Assembly: GCF_004138205.1 (NCBI RefSeq)
Contig: NZ_RXNQ01000010.1
Span: forward strand, 1 to 62,169
Direction: 5' to 3'
Source: Pedobacter sp. SYP-B3415
GTDB taxonomy: Bacteria > Bacteroidota > Bacteroidia > Sphingobacteriales > Sphingobacteriaceae
DNA: 62,169 nucleotides
A program made the translations under genes and the position numbers. The notes below the pieces were generated by a model that had not been told where the DNA came from, did not search any database, and worked only from the letters and a program-made list of their open reading frames with translations. This document shows, in pieces, positions 9,386-17,330 of the stretch. Each line of letters begins with the position of its first letter. Position 1 is the stretch's first letter.

Positions 9386-9785
9386 GGATGGAAACCCGGG
9401 CAATATCGTGCGGATAAAATATCCGCTAATCAGCCCACCCGGATTGCAAGTCCGGAATGTCGCTTTGGATTTATAATCCAAAGCAACTGAGCACCGGGTT
9501 TCCAACCCGGGCAACATGGTGCGGATTAAAATCCGCTGCTCAGCTCACCCGGATTGCAAATCCGGGATGTCGCTTTGGATTTATAATCCAAAGCAAATGA
9601 GAACCGGGTTTTTAACCCGGGCAACATCGTGCGGATAAAATATCCGCTGCTCAGCCCACCCGGATTACAAATCGGGGAGGACGATGTCCCGGCCAATATC
9701 ATGCGGATTAAAATCCGCTGCTCAGCCCACCCGGATTGCAAGTCCGGGGAGACAGTGTCTCTTTGGCTTTTTTATCGAAAGACAC
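9386..9785 (+). repeat. Compound hairpin repeat array 1 (3' side of the RAYT gene)
   Basis: The array has four starts of hairpin A (GCGGATAAAATATCCGC type) at 9410, 9521, 9631 and 9703. Each unit runs A, B (CCCGGATTGCAAATCCGGG), C (CTTTGGATTTATAATCCAAAG), D (CCGGGTTTCCAACCCGG), with constant spacers such as TGCTCAGCCCA and CAACTGAGCA. Unit spacings are about 111, 110 and 72 bases; the 72-base unit lacks C and most of D. The last unit decays near 9760-9785. Every hairpin can fold on either strand. Confidence 0.93.
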
Positions 9786-9863
9786 GGAAAAATAGATTTT
9801 GACGTGGCAATGCCGTTTTCAGAATGACGATCCACGGGCCATGATCTTAGGTTTGGGAAATTC

Positions 9864-10385
9864 TCAACCAAACAGCGAGATCAATTCCACGGGCAGGAGG
9901 CCTTTCCCACCCGCATAGTCAATCGCCGAACTCATTACATATGAGTGAGGCTCGAACACAATTCCTGCACGTACCGGGTTGTCATGCAGATAGTCGAGTT
10001 TCTGCCTAACAAACTTATCAGAAAACAGATCGATAGCATGGTACCCATCCTGCCATACCTTGTATCCGCCGCGGCGGCTTCCCGCAAATTCGAACTCAGC
10101 GAGTAGCCAGCTCCTGCTTTCGGCTACTTCAGAAAACGCCGATACAATCTTCTTCGAAGTGAACTTTTTGAAGTCTCTCATAAAGGCCTCGAGCTGGCGC
10201 TCGTCGCTGAAAGACCCTATCAAATGCAGATGGCTGGGCATCAGGCACCAGGCATGGATAGTGACACCTTTATTTTCCTGACAAAACACAAGGCTGTCAA
10301 TGATCATTTGGCCGAACGCCTTACGCGTAAACAAATCAATCCATTTGATAACACTGGTTGTTATAAAGTATAAGCCAACATACAT
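9864..10385 (-). mobile_element. REP-associated tyrosine transposase (RAYT, IS200-like Y1_Tnp)
   Basis: A 173-residue HUH-family protein. The metal-binding motif is H52-L-H54 within HAWCLMPSHLHLI, and the C-terminal helix reads KLDYLHDNPVRAG, with Tyr132 a candidate nucleophile. These are hallmarks of RAYT proteins, single-copy domesticated relatives of IS200/IS605 transposases that act on REP-type hairpins. The gene is flanked on both sides by arrays of the compound hairpin repeat, the arrangement expected for a RAYT and its substrates. The length and all key residues appear intact, so it is probably functional. The upstream region (10386-10460) is AT-rich. Confidence 0.92.
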
Positions 10386-10589
10386 AATAAGGTTGTATTT
10401 ATGAATATTTATCTAAAGTTAATAGTTTAATTATTAAGTAAGTATTTTATAATTAACTTTGTTTACTTTTTTAGATGGTCAAATCGGATTGCTGAACAGA
10501 CGTAGTACAGTTCAGCTCATCTCGGATTACAGTTATCTCAAATTTGACGGCACAAACATTTTAATAGACTCTATTGTCCGGATCAACTT
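10386..10589. other. AT-rich spacer with a probable decayed repeat unit
   Basis: 10386-10480 is AT-rich and should contain the RAYT promoter, though I could not fix a convincing one. From about 10480 the text (ATCGGATTGCTGA, CAGCTCATCTCGGATTACAG, GGATCAACTTAAAAATCGGG) looks like worn copies of hairpins A, B and D in the same order as the intact arrays. Confidence 0.45.
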
Positions 10590-11005
10590 AAAAATCGGGT
10601 TCAAAATCAGACAATACCATGCGGATAAAATATCCGCTGCTCAGCTCACCCGGATTGCAAATCCGGGAGGACGACGATGTCCCGACCAATATCGTGCGGA
10701 CTAACATCCGCTGCTCAGCCCACCCGGATCACAAATCCGGGAGGACGATGTCGCTTTGGATTTATAATCCAAAGCAACTGAGCACCGGGTTTCCAACCCG
10801 GGCAACATGGTGCGGATTAAAATCCGCTGCTCAGCTCACCCGGATTGCAAATCCGGGAGGACGATGTCCCGGGCAATATCTGCGGATAAAATATCCGCCT
10901 CTCCACCCTCCCGGATTACAAATCCGGGAGGACTACGTCGCTTTGGATTATAATCCAAAGCAACTGAGCACCAAGTTTCTAACCCGGGCAACACCGCGCG
11001 GCTTA
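10590..11005 (+). repeat. Compound hairpin repeat array 2 (5' side of the RAYT gene)
   Basis: Hairpin A starts at 10621, 10696, 10812 and 10882. The spacings of 75, 116 and 70 bases show two short A-B units and one full A-B-C-D unit, and a further full unit begins at 10882. The short units join the spacer GATGTC directly to the tail of D (CCGG-CAATATC type), the same junction as in array 1. The orientation matches arrays 1 and 3. Confidence 0.93.
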
Positions 11006-11188
11006 TACATCAGAGTACTTCAAGTACAGGCCAAAGCGTTTACCCCTGTAACGAATTAAATATTAATTTTGCTGACGCTTAAAAGATAGGTTGCCGGTAG
11101 GGGTATCGTGTGGTTTGCGTGTATTTACGGTGGGAAATACTGAAACACTCTACCAGGCCTAGTCCTGAAAAAGCCTTTTAAACAAGCT

Positions 11189-12958
11189 ATGTCGAAACGC
11201 CAGCGCATATTCATTATCCTCTTTTACTGCACCGCTGTTTTCTTATCGCCCGCTGCCATAGCGCAGGGCAACCTTCAGCGCCAGGTCTCACTGGCTGATA
11301 TCAGGCAGCAGCAGATCGGACAACTGCTTGATAAAATTTCGCAGCAAACCAATTTTTCGTTCGCCTATACTAACCACAGCATCCCGGCCGACAGCACAGT
11401 AAGCCTTGCCAGATACAATGGGACAGTCAACACTCTCTTAACTACAATTTTGGGGCACGAATATGAATTTAAAGAGGTTCCGGGCTATATTATCCTCCGG
11501 CACGCACCAGGTAAAATGGATCTGGAGGCCGATGTTGAAAGTGCCTCACAGAGAAATGCTATCATCAAGGGCGTGATTCGCGATGCAGCCAGTGGGAAAG
11601 GCCTTTCCTCCGTCAGCGTTTACGAAAAAAATCTGCTCACATCTGCGCTTACAGACCAGCATGGGAATTTTGAGCTGCGTTTAAAAAAACCAGGCACGAC
11701 GATTTTCCTTAGCGCCAGCCGCGAACACTATCGCGATACCAGCCTGAATATTCTTCTTCCTGTCATTGTATCGGCAACACATCAAAACCGGCGTTACCGA
11801 TATTATCCGGGCAATGAAGCGGGCCTGGAACAAACCCGCCTGGGGCGCTTTTTCACCTCTTCGCGGCAGCGCCTGCAGAACATGAATCTTGGTAAACTCT
11901 TCGCCTACAGCCCCTATCAACTATCGTTCGTACCCGGATTAAGCACACATGGCATGTACAACAGCCAGGTTATAAACCGTTTTTCGCTGAATGTACTGGG
12001 CGGTTATACTGCCGGTGTAAGCGGTGCGGAACTTGCCGGCGTCTTCAATATTAACCAGGCAGACGTAGAAGGTTTTCAGGCAGCGGGAGTATTTAATATT
12101 TCGGGCCGCGATGTAAATGGTGTCCAACTCAGCGGCCTTTTTAACTCCATAGCGGGCCGGGTAAACGGCACGCAGGCCGGCGGGTTGCTGAACAAATCTG
12201 GAAGTATTGGAACGGGTGCTCAGTTAGCCGGATTTGCCAATATTACCGGTGAATCACACGGACTTCAAATCGGTGCTTTCGGTAATTACGCAGCCCGTAA
12301 AGCCGGATTGCAGTTATCTGCCTTTGGCAACTATGCCGGGCAGGGTGCGGCTGGCCAGCTTACCGCATTCATGAACACATCAGGCGGAGCCTCCGGCTGG
12401 CAATTTGCCGCCCTTATGAATATTGCGCACAAGGTAAAAGGTTTCCAGTTCGCGGGGTTATTAAATGTTGCAGACAGCAGCGACTACCCCATCGGCCTCG
12501 TGAACCTGATCAAAAACGGGCGTAAGGGTATTTCTATCGCCACAGACGAATCTTCGTTTGTGAACACGGGCTTCCGCTCAGGCGGGAAATCGCTCTATGG
12601 TCTTCTTGCTGTCGGATTGAGGCCGGAGAAAAAAGCTCGCTATGGCCTCGAAATCGGCTTTGGCGCCCATATCGTAAATCGACGGTTGTTTGGTCTTGAC
12701 GCAGAGATCACCAGCCGTACGTTTACTGATTTCAACCAGCATCACACGTCTATATTATCCGTAAAGGCGCTTCCGGGTATCAACATCACGAAAAACATCC
12801 GTTTATTCGCCGGACCGTCTTTATTTTACACTTCTACCGATGTTGAGTCCGGTGAGTTGCCAGGCGGCTGGAAAGTCAGCGAACATCTTAATTCAAACGG
12901 CACGATACTCCGGTCTTTCAGAGCGGGATGGGCCGGCGGCCTGCAGTTCAACTGGTAA
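11189..12958 (+). CDS. STN-domain protein with carboxypeptidase-like domain and G-x-Q repeats
   Basis: A 589-residue exported protein. The signal peptide ends near AIAQ (about residue 26). An STN domain follows (about 30-110; VSLADIRQQQIGQLLDKIS and a YIILRH end), then a CarboxypepD_reg-like domain (about 125-200; IKGVIRDAASGKGLSSVSV). Next are about ten 20-residue repeats of the pattern G-x-Q-x-a-G-x-x-N (about 275-430), and a C-terminal barrel-like domain (about 440-589) ending in Trp. STN domains usually belong to TonB-dependent transducers that signal to FecR; here the receptor barrel is replaced by the repeat domain. A paralogue without STN lies at 49328. Its stop overlaps the convergent acyltransferase gene by 66 bases. 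Confidence 0.8.
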   Translation: MSKRQRIFIILFYCTAVFLSPAAIAQGNLQRQVSLADIRQQQIGQLLDKISQQTNFSFAYTNHSIPADSTVSLARYNGTVNTLLTTILGHEYEFKEVPGYIILRHAPGKMDLEADVESASQRNAIIKGVIRDAASGKGLSSVSVYEKNLLTSALTDQHGNFELRLKKPGTTIFLSASREHYRDTSLNILLPVIVSATHQNRRYRYYPGNEAGLEQTRLGRFFTSSRQRLQNMNLGKLFAYSPYQLSFVPGLSTHGMYNSQVINRFSLNVLGGYTAGVSGAELAGVFNINQADVEGFQAAGVFNISGRDVNGVQLSGLFNSIAGRVNGTQAGGLLNKSGSIGTGAQLAGFANITGESHGLQIGAFGNYAARKAGLQLSAFGNYAGQGAAGQLTAFMNTSGGASGWQFAALMNIAHKVKGFQFAGLLNVADSSDYPIGLVNLIKNGRKGISIATDESSFVNTGFRSGGKSLYGLLAVGLRPEKKARYGLEIGFGAHIVNRRLFGLDAEITSRTFTDFNQHHTSILSVKALPGINITKNIRLFAGPSLFYTSTDVESGELPGGWKVSEHLNSNGTILRSFRAGWAGGLQFNW

Positions 12959-13903
12959 ATTTCCCGGATGTTTCCAGCGCCGGTGAGACCAGAGCCATAA
13001 TTCAGGCCGGCGTACGATACTGGCCTGCAGCTTATCCAGGAACACTGCAGTAATTTCGCCCGGCAAACATCCCCCCGGTGTTTCTGTAATAACGGAATGC
13101 CGTAATTCCCAGCACCCTGACTGGTGTGATGTCATCTCAAGATACAGTACAACCGCGCCGGTCGCTCTGGCCATTTTTTCAGCACCGGCAAAAGCAGCTG
13201 TCTGTTGATTCATAAAATTGAAATCACGCGCAGCGGTCGTTCCCGGATACTGGTCACCAATCAGAATAGCAAGCCTCGGACGCGCTGACGGGCGCATCAG
13301 CTTTCTGGCTGCCTGTCCTGCCGGTATGAGCTTCATACCAAAACGACTGCGAAAACGCCGGCTCAATGCAGCCGCCAAACCTGACCGCATCGGCTTGTAT
13401 ATTGCATATACATCATATTCCGTTATCTCGGGCAGGATATTAAGGTATTCCCAGTTTCCATAATGCCCCGTAACGACAATCAAATCCCGCCCTTTCTGCA
13501 GGTACTTATGCAGGATATCCGGATTTTCCAGTCTGACCCGTTTTTTTAGCGCTTCAGAAGAAATAGAGAAAAGCTCCAGCACCCCGGTTAGCAACGATGA
13601 GAAATGCAGGTAAAATAACCTGGTCAGAACGATAATTTCGCTGTAGTTTTTTGTTGGAAAGGCCCGCGAAAGATTTTGCAGTACGACATCCCGGCGATAA
13701 CGAACAACCTTACAAAGCAAGACATACAACCCTGCAGATAGCCACCTGAGCCATCTGCGCGGCGCGAGGCTGAAGAACCAAAACACACCGTAGATAAACC
13801 AACATAAAACATTGTAGATAAATGAAGTAAATGATTTCATAAAAAGTGATACATAATCATTCGCCGTTACCGGTGATGTTGGTTTTTCAATTTTCGATAC
13901 CAT
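12893..13903 (-). CDS. LpxL/HtrB-type lipid A acyltransferase family protein
   Basis: A 336-residue membrane-associated acyltransferase. A hydrophobic N-terminal segment (about 25-47) precedes the HX4E catalytic motif H147-Y-G-N-W-E152. Downstream are family motifs around GDQYPG and the C-terminal WLWSHRRWK. Members transfer acyl chains to lipid A or related lipids at the inner membrane. ATG 13903 gives a 22-residue extension before the alternative start MKSF (13837). A 34-codon membrane ORF overlaps the upstream start. The last 22 codons overlap the convergent STN gene, and the tail after WKHPGN is not family-like, so the original stop may have been lost. Confidence 0.85.
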   Translation of the reverse strand: MVSKIEKPTSPVTANDYVSLFMKSFTSFIYNVLCWFIYGVFWFFSLAPRRWLRWLSAGLYVLLCKVVRYRRDVVLQNLSRAFPTKNYSEIIVLTRLFYLHFSSLLTGVLELFSISSEALKKRVRLENPDILHKYLQKGRDLIVVTGHYGNWEYLNILPEITEYDVYAIYKPMRSGLAAALSRRFRSRFGMKLIPAGQAARKLMRPSARPRLAILIGDQYPGTTAARDFNFMNQQTAAFAGAEKMARATGAVVLYLEMTSHQSGCWELRHSVITETPGGCLPGEITAVFLDKLQASIVRRPELWLWSHRRWKHPGNLPVELQAAGPSRSERPEYRAV

Positions 13904-13991
13904 GATGAATGGCTTTGATAAGCAGGATAATAGCCAGCGAAAGCAATAGCCCTCCCAGCCCCAGGCTGATGCCTGCGATAAGAAATGTCAT
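13887..13991 (-). CDS. Possible 34-residue single-span membrane peptide
   Basis: An ATG at 13991 opens a 34-codon frame starting MTFLIAGISLGLGG, with one long hydrophobic helix (about residues 3-24) and a basic/polar tail (IKAIHHGIEN). It lies between fecR and the acyltransferase gene on the same strand and overlaps the latter's 13903 start by 17 bases, an arrangement that suggests translational coupling. The composition is that of a real small membrane protein, but there is no homology evidence, so this remains tentative. Confidence 0.4.
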   Translation of the reverse strand: MTFLIAGISLGLGGLLLSLAIILLIKAIHHGIEN

Positions 13992-14032
13992 AAGGTCTGC
14001 TGGTTAACCGGACACTTATTGCCCGGCGATGA

Positions 14033-14992
14033 TTAACGCAAATGAATTACGCCGTCCCTGCGATCGATAACAAGTGTTGGTTCTGTCATCTGAAGGATGC
14101 GGAGCACGCCGTCGAGGTTCTCATTTTTAAATGTCACAGTTAGCCGCATCGCCTTCAGTCTCGCATTGTCGATTTTTATTCCCGCATCAAAAGCGCTATT
14201 GAGCGCCTGAACAAGCTCCGGCAATGGCGTATTATCTGCAACGATCATTTTGTCTGCATAGAAACGATAAAGCAGATCGTGGTTCTCCTCTACATCAAGT
14301 GAACGTTTATTTTCTGTTACCACAATCCTTTCCTGTCTGGCAAGTTTGACTGCCTCATTCCCACGGCTTACCTGAACAAGGCCCCGGGCCACAACAACCT
14401 CGGTTTGATCAGCACCCTGCCTGATATTAAATGCCGTTCCCAGCACACGAACTATGACATTACCTGAAGTGACGCTGAATGCAGATTCTGCCTGATGTTT
14501 AACATCGAAAAAAGCTTCACCCCGCAGTTCAATGTTTCGGTTTCGGGCAAAGTCTCCGGCATATCTGATGCTGGATCCTGCATTCATCGTAATGAGCGAA
14601 CCGTCTGGCAGTTCCACATTTTTTACAACGGCACCGGCCTCAATCTCGGTTATCTTACCGGCAGGAGATACAAAACGCCAAACCGACCAGGTTCCAGCAA
14701 CAAGTATAACTATAGCCGCAGCAATACGCAGCCATGGCGTAAAACGGGTTATTTTTACCGGCTCAGCTTGAATGTGCCCTGGCTTATCGCGCTTATTAAC
14801 GAACCTTGCCCAGGCCTCATCTTCAGTGACAGGACTTTTACCCTTCAGCTTTCCGGTATATTCCCAAACAGTTTCCAATTGCTTGAATTCGCGCCTGTTG
14901 TTTTCGCTTTCTGCTAACCAGGCGTCAATACGGGCTGACTCTTCTGCAGTTGCCTCCCCAAGAAAATATTTGATCAGCAAATCATCTTTCAT
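14033..14992 (-). CDS. FecR-family anti-sigma factor
   Basis: A 319-residue inner-membrane regulator. The cytoplasmic N-terminal helical part has LIKYFLGEATAEESARIDAWL and ETVWEY motifs. A transmembrane segment lies at about 88-106 (IAAAIVILVAGTW). The periplasmic FecR domain contains VELPDGSLITMNAGSSIRY and GEAFFDVKH. The C-terminal STN-like domain resembles that of Bacteroidota FecR proteins. It binds and controls the ECF sigma factor encoded just upstream; the sigma stop overlaps this start by 4 bases (ATGA type). No SusC gene follows, which is unusual for such pairs. The STN protein at 11189 is the nearest candidate partner. Confidence 0.93.
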   Translation of the reverse strand: MKDDLLIKYFLGEATAEESARIDAWLAESENNRREFKQLETVWEYTGKLKGKSPVTEDEAWARFVNKRDKPGHIQAEPVKITRFTPWLRIAAAIVILVAGTWSVWRFVSPAGKITEIEAGAVVKNVELPDGSLITMNAGSSIRYAGDFARNRNIELRGEAFFDVKHQAESAFSVTSGNVIVRVLGTAFNIRQGADQTEVVVARGLVQVSRGNEAVKLARQERIVVTENKRSLDVEENHDLLYRFYADKMIVADNTPLPELVQALNSAFDAGIKIDNARLKAMRLTVTFKNENLDGVLRILQMTEPTLVIDRRDGVIHLR

Positions 14993-15558
14993 ATCAGTCC
15001 GAGTTTAATAAATAACACGACAAACAAAGGCAGGTACTCCTGTAACTCTAAGCGAAGAATCTTTAAAGCTTTGCCCATATGCGCTTCGACGGTTTTCACA
15101 GATAAGCCGAGAGCATTAGATATCTCATGATATTTCAGGTTTTCGAAACGGCTCAGTTGAAAAACAGTCCGGCACTTTTCGGGCAGTTTGTTTAATGCTG
15201 CCGACACCCGCTGTTCAAGCTGGCTTAGCTCGATCTTTCCTGATGCATTATCTGTTTCATATTTCATGGCATGAGCGGTGAGAGTCTGGTACCTGGATTT
15301 TACTTTCTGATCCCGTATGTAGTTGAGGCTATCGTTGTATACTGAGCGATAGAGATACGCCCTGATGGAGGTTCGTTCCTCTTCCCAGTTGTACTTTTCC
15401 CACAGTTTCAGGAACATATTTTCAACGACATCTTCCGCCAGATCCCAGTCGCGTAAAATGGAATAAGCGTACTCATGCAGCTCCTTGAAATGGCTCTTAA
15501 AAAGCTGTTCAAATCGTGCTTCATGATTGGTTCCGGACAGAATCTGTTGCGTTTGCAT
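14989..15558 (-). CDS. ECF RNA polymerase sigma factor
   Basis: A 189-residue group IV sigma factor. Region 2 contains DWDLAEDVVENMFLKLWE and IRAYLYRSVYNDSLNYIRD. Region 4 contains LPEKCRTVFQLSRFENLKYHEIS followed by an HTH with LGLSVKTVEAHMGKALKILR. It ends in a short hydrophobic tail (LFVVLFIKLGLI), which is common in Bacteroidota sigma factors of this class. It is co-transcribed with fecR. A 9-base-pair hairpin at 15591-15619 lies just upstream and separates it from the outer-membrane protein gene before it. Confidence 0.93.
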   Translation of the reverse strand: MQTQQILSGTNHEARFEQLFKSHFKELHEYAYSILRDWDLAEDVVENMFLKLWEKYNWEEERTSIRAYLYRSVYNDSLNYIRDQKVKSRYQTLTAHAMKYETDNASGKIELSQLEQRVSAALNKLPEKCRTVFQLSRFENLKYHEISNALGLSVKTVEAHMGKALKILRLELQEYLPLFVVLFIKLGLI

Positions 15559-15590
15559 TTATGGCGTGAAATTAATCTTTATCTCAAGAA

Positions 15591-15619
15591 TGCGGGTAGC
15601 TTTATAAAAACTACCCGCA
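15591..15619 (-). terminator. Hairpin between the PorT-like gene and the sigma gene
   Basis: Perfect 9-base arms TGCGGGTAG and CTACCCGCA enclose an 11-base loop, 7 bases after the stop of the outer-membrane protein gene on the minus strand. There is no strong T-run after it, so it could be a weak terminator or an RNA-stability element. Confidence 0.5.
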
Positions 15620-15625
15620 GAGAAA

Positions 15626-16192
15626 TTAAAATTTGAATCCAACTGATACGCTGAGCAAACCAAGCTTTTGATCCAGCTCTTTATTTACCGATGTAAGGCC
15701 GAGGCTGTAACGCGCATCGAAAGAAATGCCGCCGATATCTACACCGGCATTCAGAACGCCACCTGCGCTAAATTTTTTGAAGGCTGTGCCGGCGGGGGCA
15801 GCGGGTTTGTTAAAACCATAAAACAGATCCGGCCCTACTGATACACGGAGATTCAGATCGTCTGTATTAATGAACTTGTATCCAACCATTAATGGCACGT
15901 TTACCTGACGAAATTTAGCTTCATAGGCTGCACCCTGGTAACTGAAAGTGCTTTTGAAGGCTATAAAATTGATCTCCGGCTGAAAGTAGATGTTGTTCCC
16001 GATGCGCCCAAAAACACCTGCGGTTAATCCCATCTTGTTAGACTTGTCGCTAAGGCCGCTCAGATCGCCGCGCAGTGTTGGCAGCACGATACCTGCCTTT
16101 ACCCCAAATTCCGGATCGGTAGTTTGTGATTTGGCTGAGGTAACAACCATAACGAACAGTGCTGCAAGCAAATAGATTTTTCTTGTTTTCAT
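15626..16192 (-). CDS. PorT-like outer-membrane beta-barrel protein
   Basis: A 188-residue protein with a signal peptide (cleavage near AKSQ, about residue 23). It has alternating aromatic/polar strands typical of the Bacteroidota porin family (PF13568): FGVKAGIVLP at the start, NNIYFQPEINF, VNVPLMVGYKF, and a terminal VSVGFKF ending in Phe. An eight-stranded barrel in the outer membrane is expected. It sits upstream of sigma/fecR on the same strand, separated by a hairpin. Ligand and role are unknown. Confidence 0.82.
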   Translation of the reverse strand: MKTRKIYLLAALFVMVVTSAKSQTTDPEFGVKAGIVLPTLRGDLSGLSDKSNKMGLTAGVFGRIGNNIYFQPEINFIAFKSTFSYQGAAYEAKFRQVNVPLMVGYKFINTDDLNLRVSVGPDLFYGFNKPAAPAGTAFKKFSAGGVLNAGVDIGGISFDARYSLGLTSVNKELDQKLGLLSVSVGFKF

Positions 16193-16221
16193 TTTTGTGA
16201 TTTTTAGTTTTGACTTGATAA

Positions 16222-17193
16222 TTATTTTTTAAGACGATAACTCAGCCCGGCGCTGACATAAAAGTTTGAAGAAAACTGGTGTGGTGGGTTTGACCGGAAC
16301 ATATTCCGTATTCCGCGGCCGCCGTAGGTGTAACTGCGCACAGGCATAATCCCGCCGGCCATCATAAAATCCAGGCGTTTGCCTTTGATCTTCGCTTCCA
16401 GTCCGATGGGGAGTTCCCAGTACATCAGGGCCGATTTTGCTGGGTTCAGCCGGTTTTCCGCATCATAGTTTATATTTTTTGGCCGGAACGCGGCTTTTAA
16501 TTCGAAAGCCTTAGACACACCATAAGCGACGCTTACCTCAGTTGGCACATTAACCAGTACCCTGAACCTGCCCGTTGTTTGCCAATTGAAGAGTAAGCCC
16601 GGCATCACCATCGGCGTACTTAATACATTGTAGGCGAATGCACCGAATCCGAGCGTCAGATTTGGATTAAAATGTTTCATAAAGATGAAACCCGCGTTGA
16701 TAAATAGGTCGTTTGTAGAGATATGCACCAGGTCACTATTCAATCCGACCGAGAAAAGGTTCATCATGGCCCATTTGCGTTTTAAGCTATGGTAGTGGAT
16801 AACGCCAAGTTCACTGTAAAGCAAACGGTCTGGCAGTACCTGTACCGGATAATCACGGTTTTTAAGCATTGTATAATTTCCGTTGATCATTCCCATCCAG
16901 CTGCGAACCTTTCCTGTTGCCGTATCGACCCGGGCGGAAAGCGAAAAGCTGTACCCCAGTCCAATGCGTTGCTGAACGGTGGAAGAGTTGGTTCTGGTCG
17001 TATCCTCCGGCCTGATATGGTAAGAGCGCGGCACATAGATCGCATCAAGATTAAGGGTGTTGGGCTGACCAAACTGCGCGCTGGCTGTGGTAACCTGGCA
17101 GCAGATAAGGGCCACCTGCGCACAGAGAAGGCAGAGAAGCCGGTTCAAAAGTTTGTTTACTGATGATAATTTTCGGGGCTGATAAAAGCTCAT
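16222..17193 (-). CDS. Putative outer-membrane protein (DUF6268-like)
   Basis: About 323 residues from the ATG at 17193 (MSFYQPRKL). A signal peptide is followed by SAQFGQPNTLNLDAIYVPRSY. The rest is beta-rich, with paired aromatic strands such as LGYSFSLSARVDT, LYSELGVIHYHS, LTLGFGAFAYNV and a final YVSAGLSYRLKK. The pattern fits a transmembrane barrel. I link it to DUF6268-like proteins from memory of that layout, not from a search. It lies 29 bases upstream of the PorT-like gene and is probably co-transcribed with it. The frame is open to 17235, but the extra N-terminal residues are not signal-like. Confidence 0.65.
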   Translation of the reverse strand: MSFYQPRKLSSVNKLLNRLLCLLCAQVALICCQVTTASAQFGQPNTLNLDAIYVPRSYHIRPEDTTRTNSSTVQQRIGLGYSFSLSARVDTATGKVRSWMGMINGNYTMLKNRDYPVQVLPDRLLYSELGVIHYHSLKRKWAMMNLFSVGLNSDLVHISTNDLFINAGFIFMKHFNPNLTLGFGAFAYNVLSTPMVMPGLLFNWQTTGRFRVLVNVPTEVSVAYGVSKAFELKAAFRPKNINYDAENRLNPAKSALMYWELPIGLEAKIKGKRLDFMMAGGIMPVRSYTYGGRGIRNMFRSNPPHQFSSNFYVSAGLSYRLKK

Positions 17194-17269
17194 TTTTTGT
17201 TTGTTTATTCCTGATACACGGAATCCGGACCGCACCCTTAGCGCAGTCCAAAAAAAATCAGCATAAAAG

Positions 17270-17300
17270 CAAAAAGCCCCGGCTGCTAAGCAACCGGGGC
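17270..17300 (-). terminator. Rho-independent terminator of the sialic-acid operon
   Basis: Arms GCCCCGG (17276-17282) and CCGGGGC (17294-17300) form a 7-bp GC stem. On the minus strand it is followed by TTTTT (17271-17275). It lies 31 bases after the stop of the O-acetylesterase gene, the last gene of the operon. Confidence 0.85.
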
Positions 17301-17330
17301 GTAACCAACTATCAACTAACGCCAGTTTTT

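Noticed and set aside
9251..11059. Open reading frames within the hairpin arrays
   Set aside because: They translate the repeats themselves (recurring NPGG, SSGYFIR and similar text) and occur in both arrays and on both strands. They have no start signals or family similarity.
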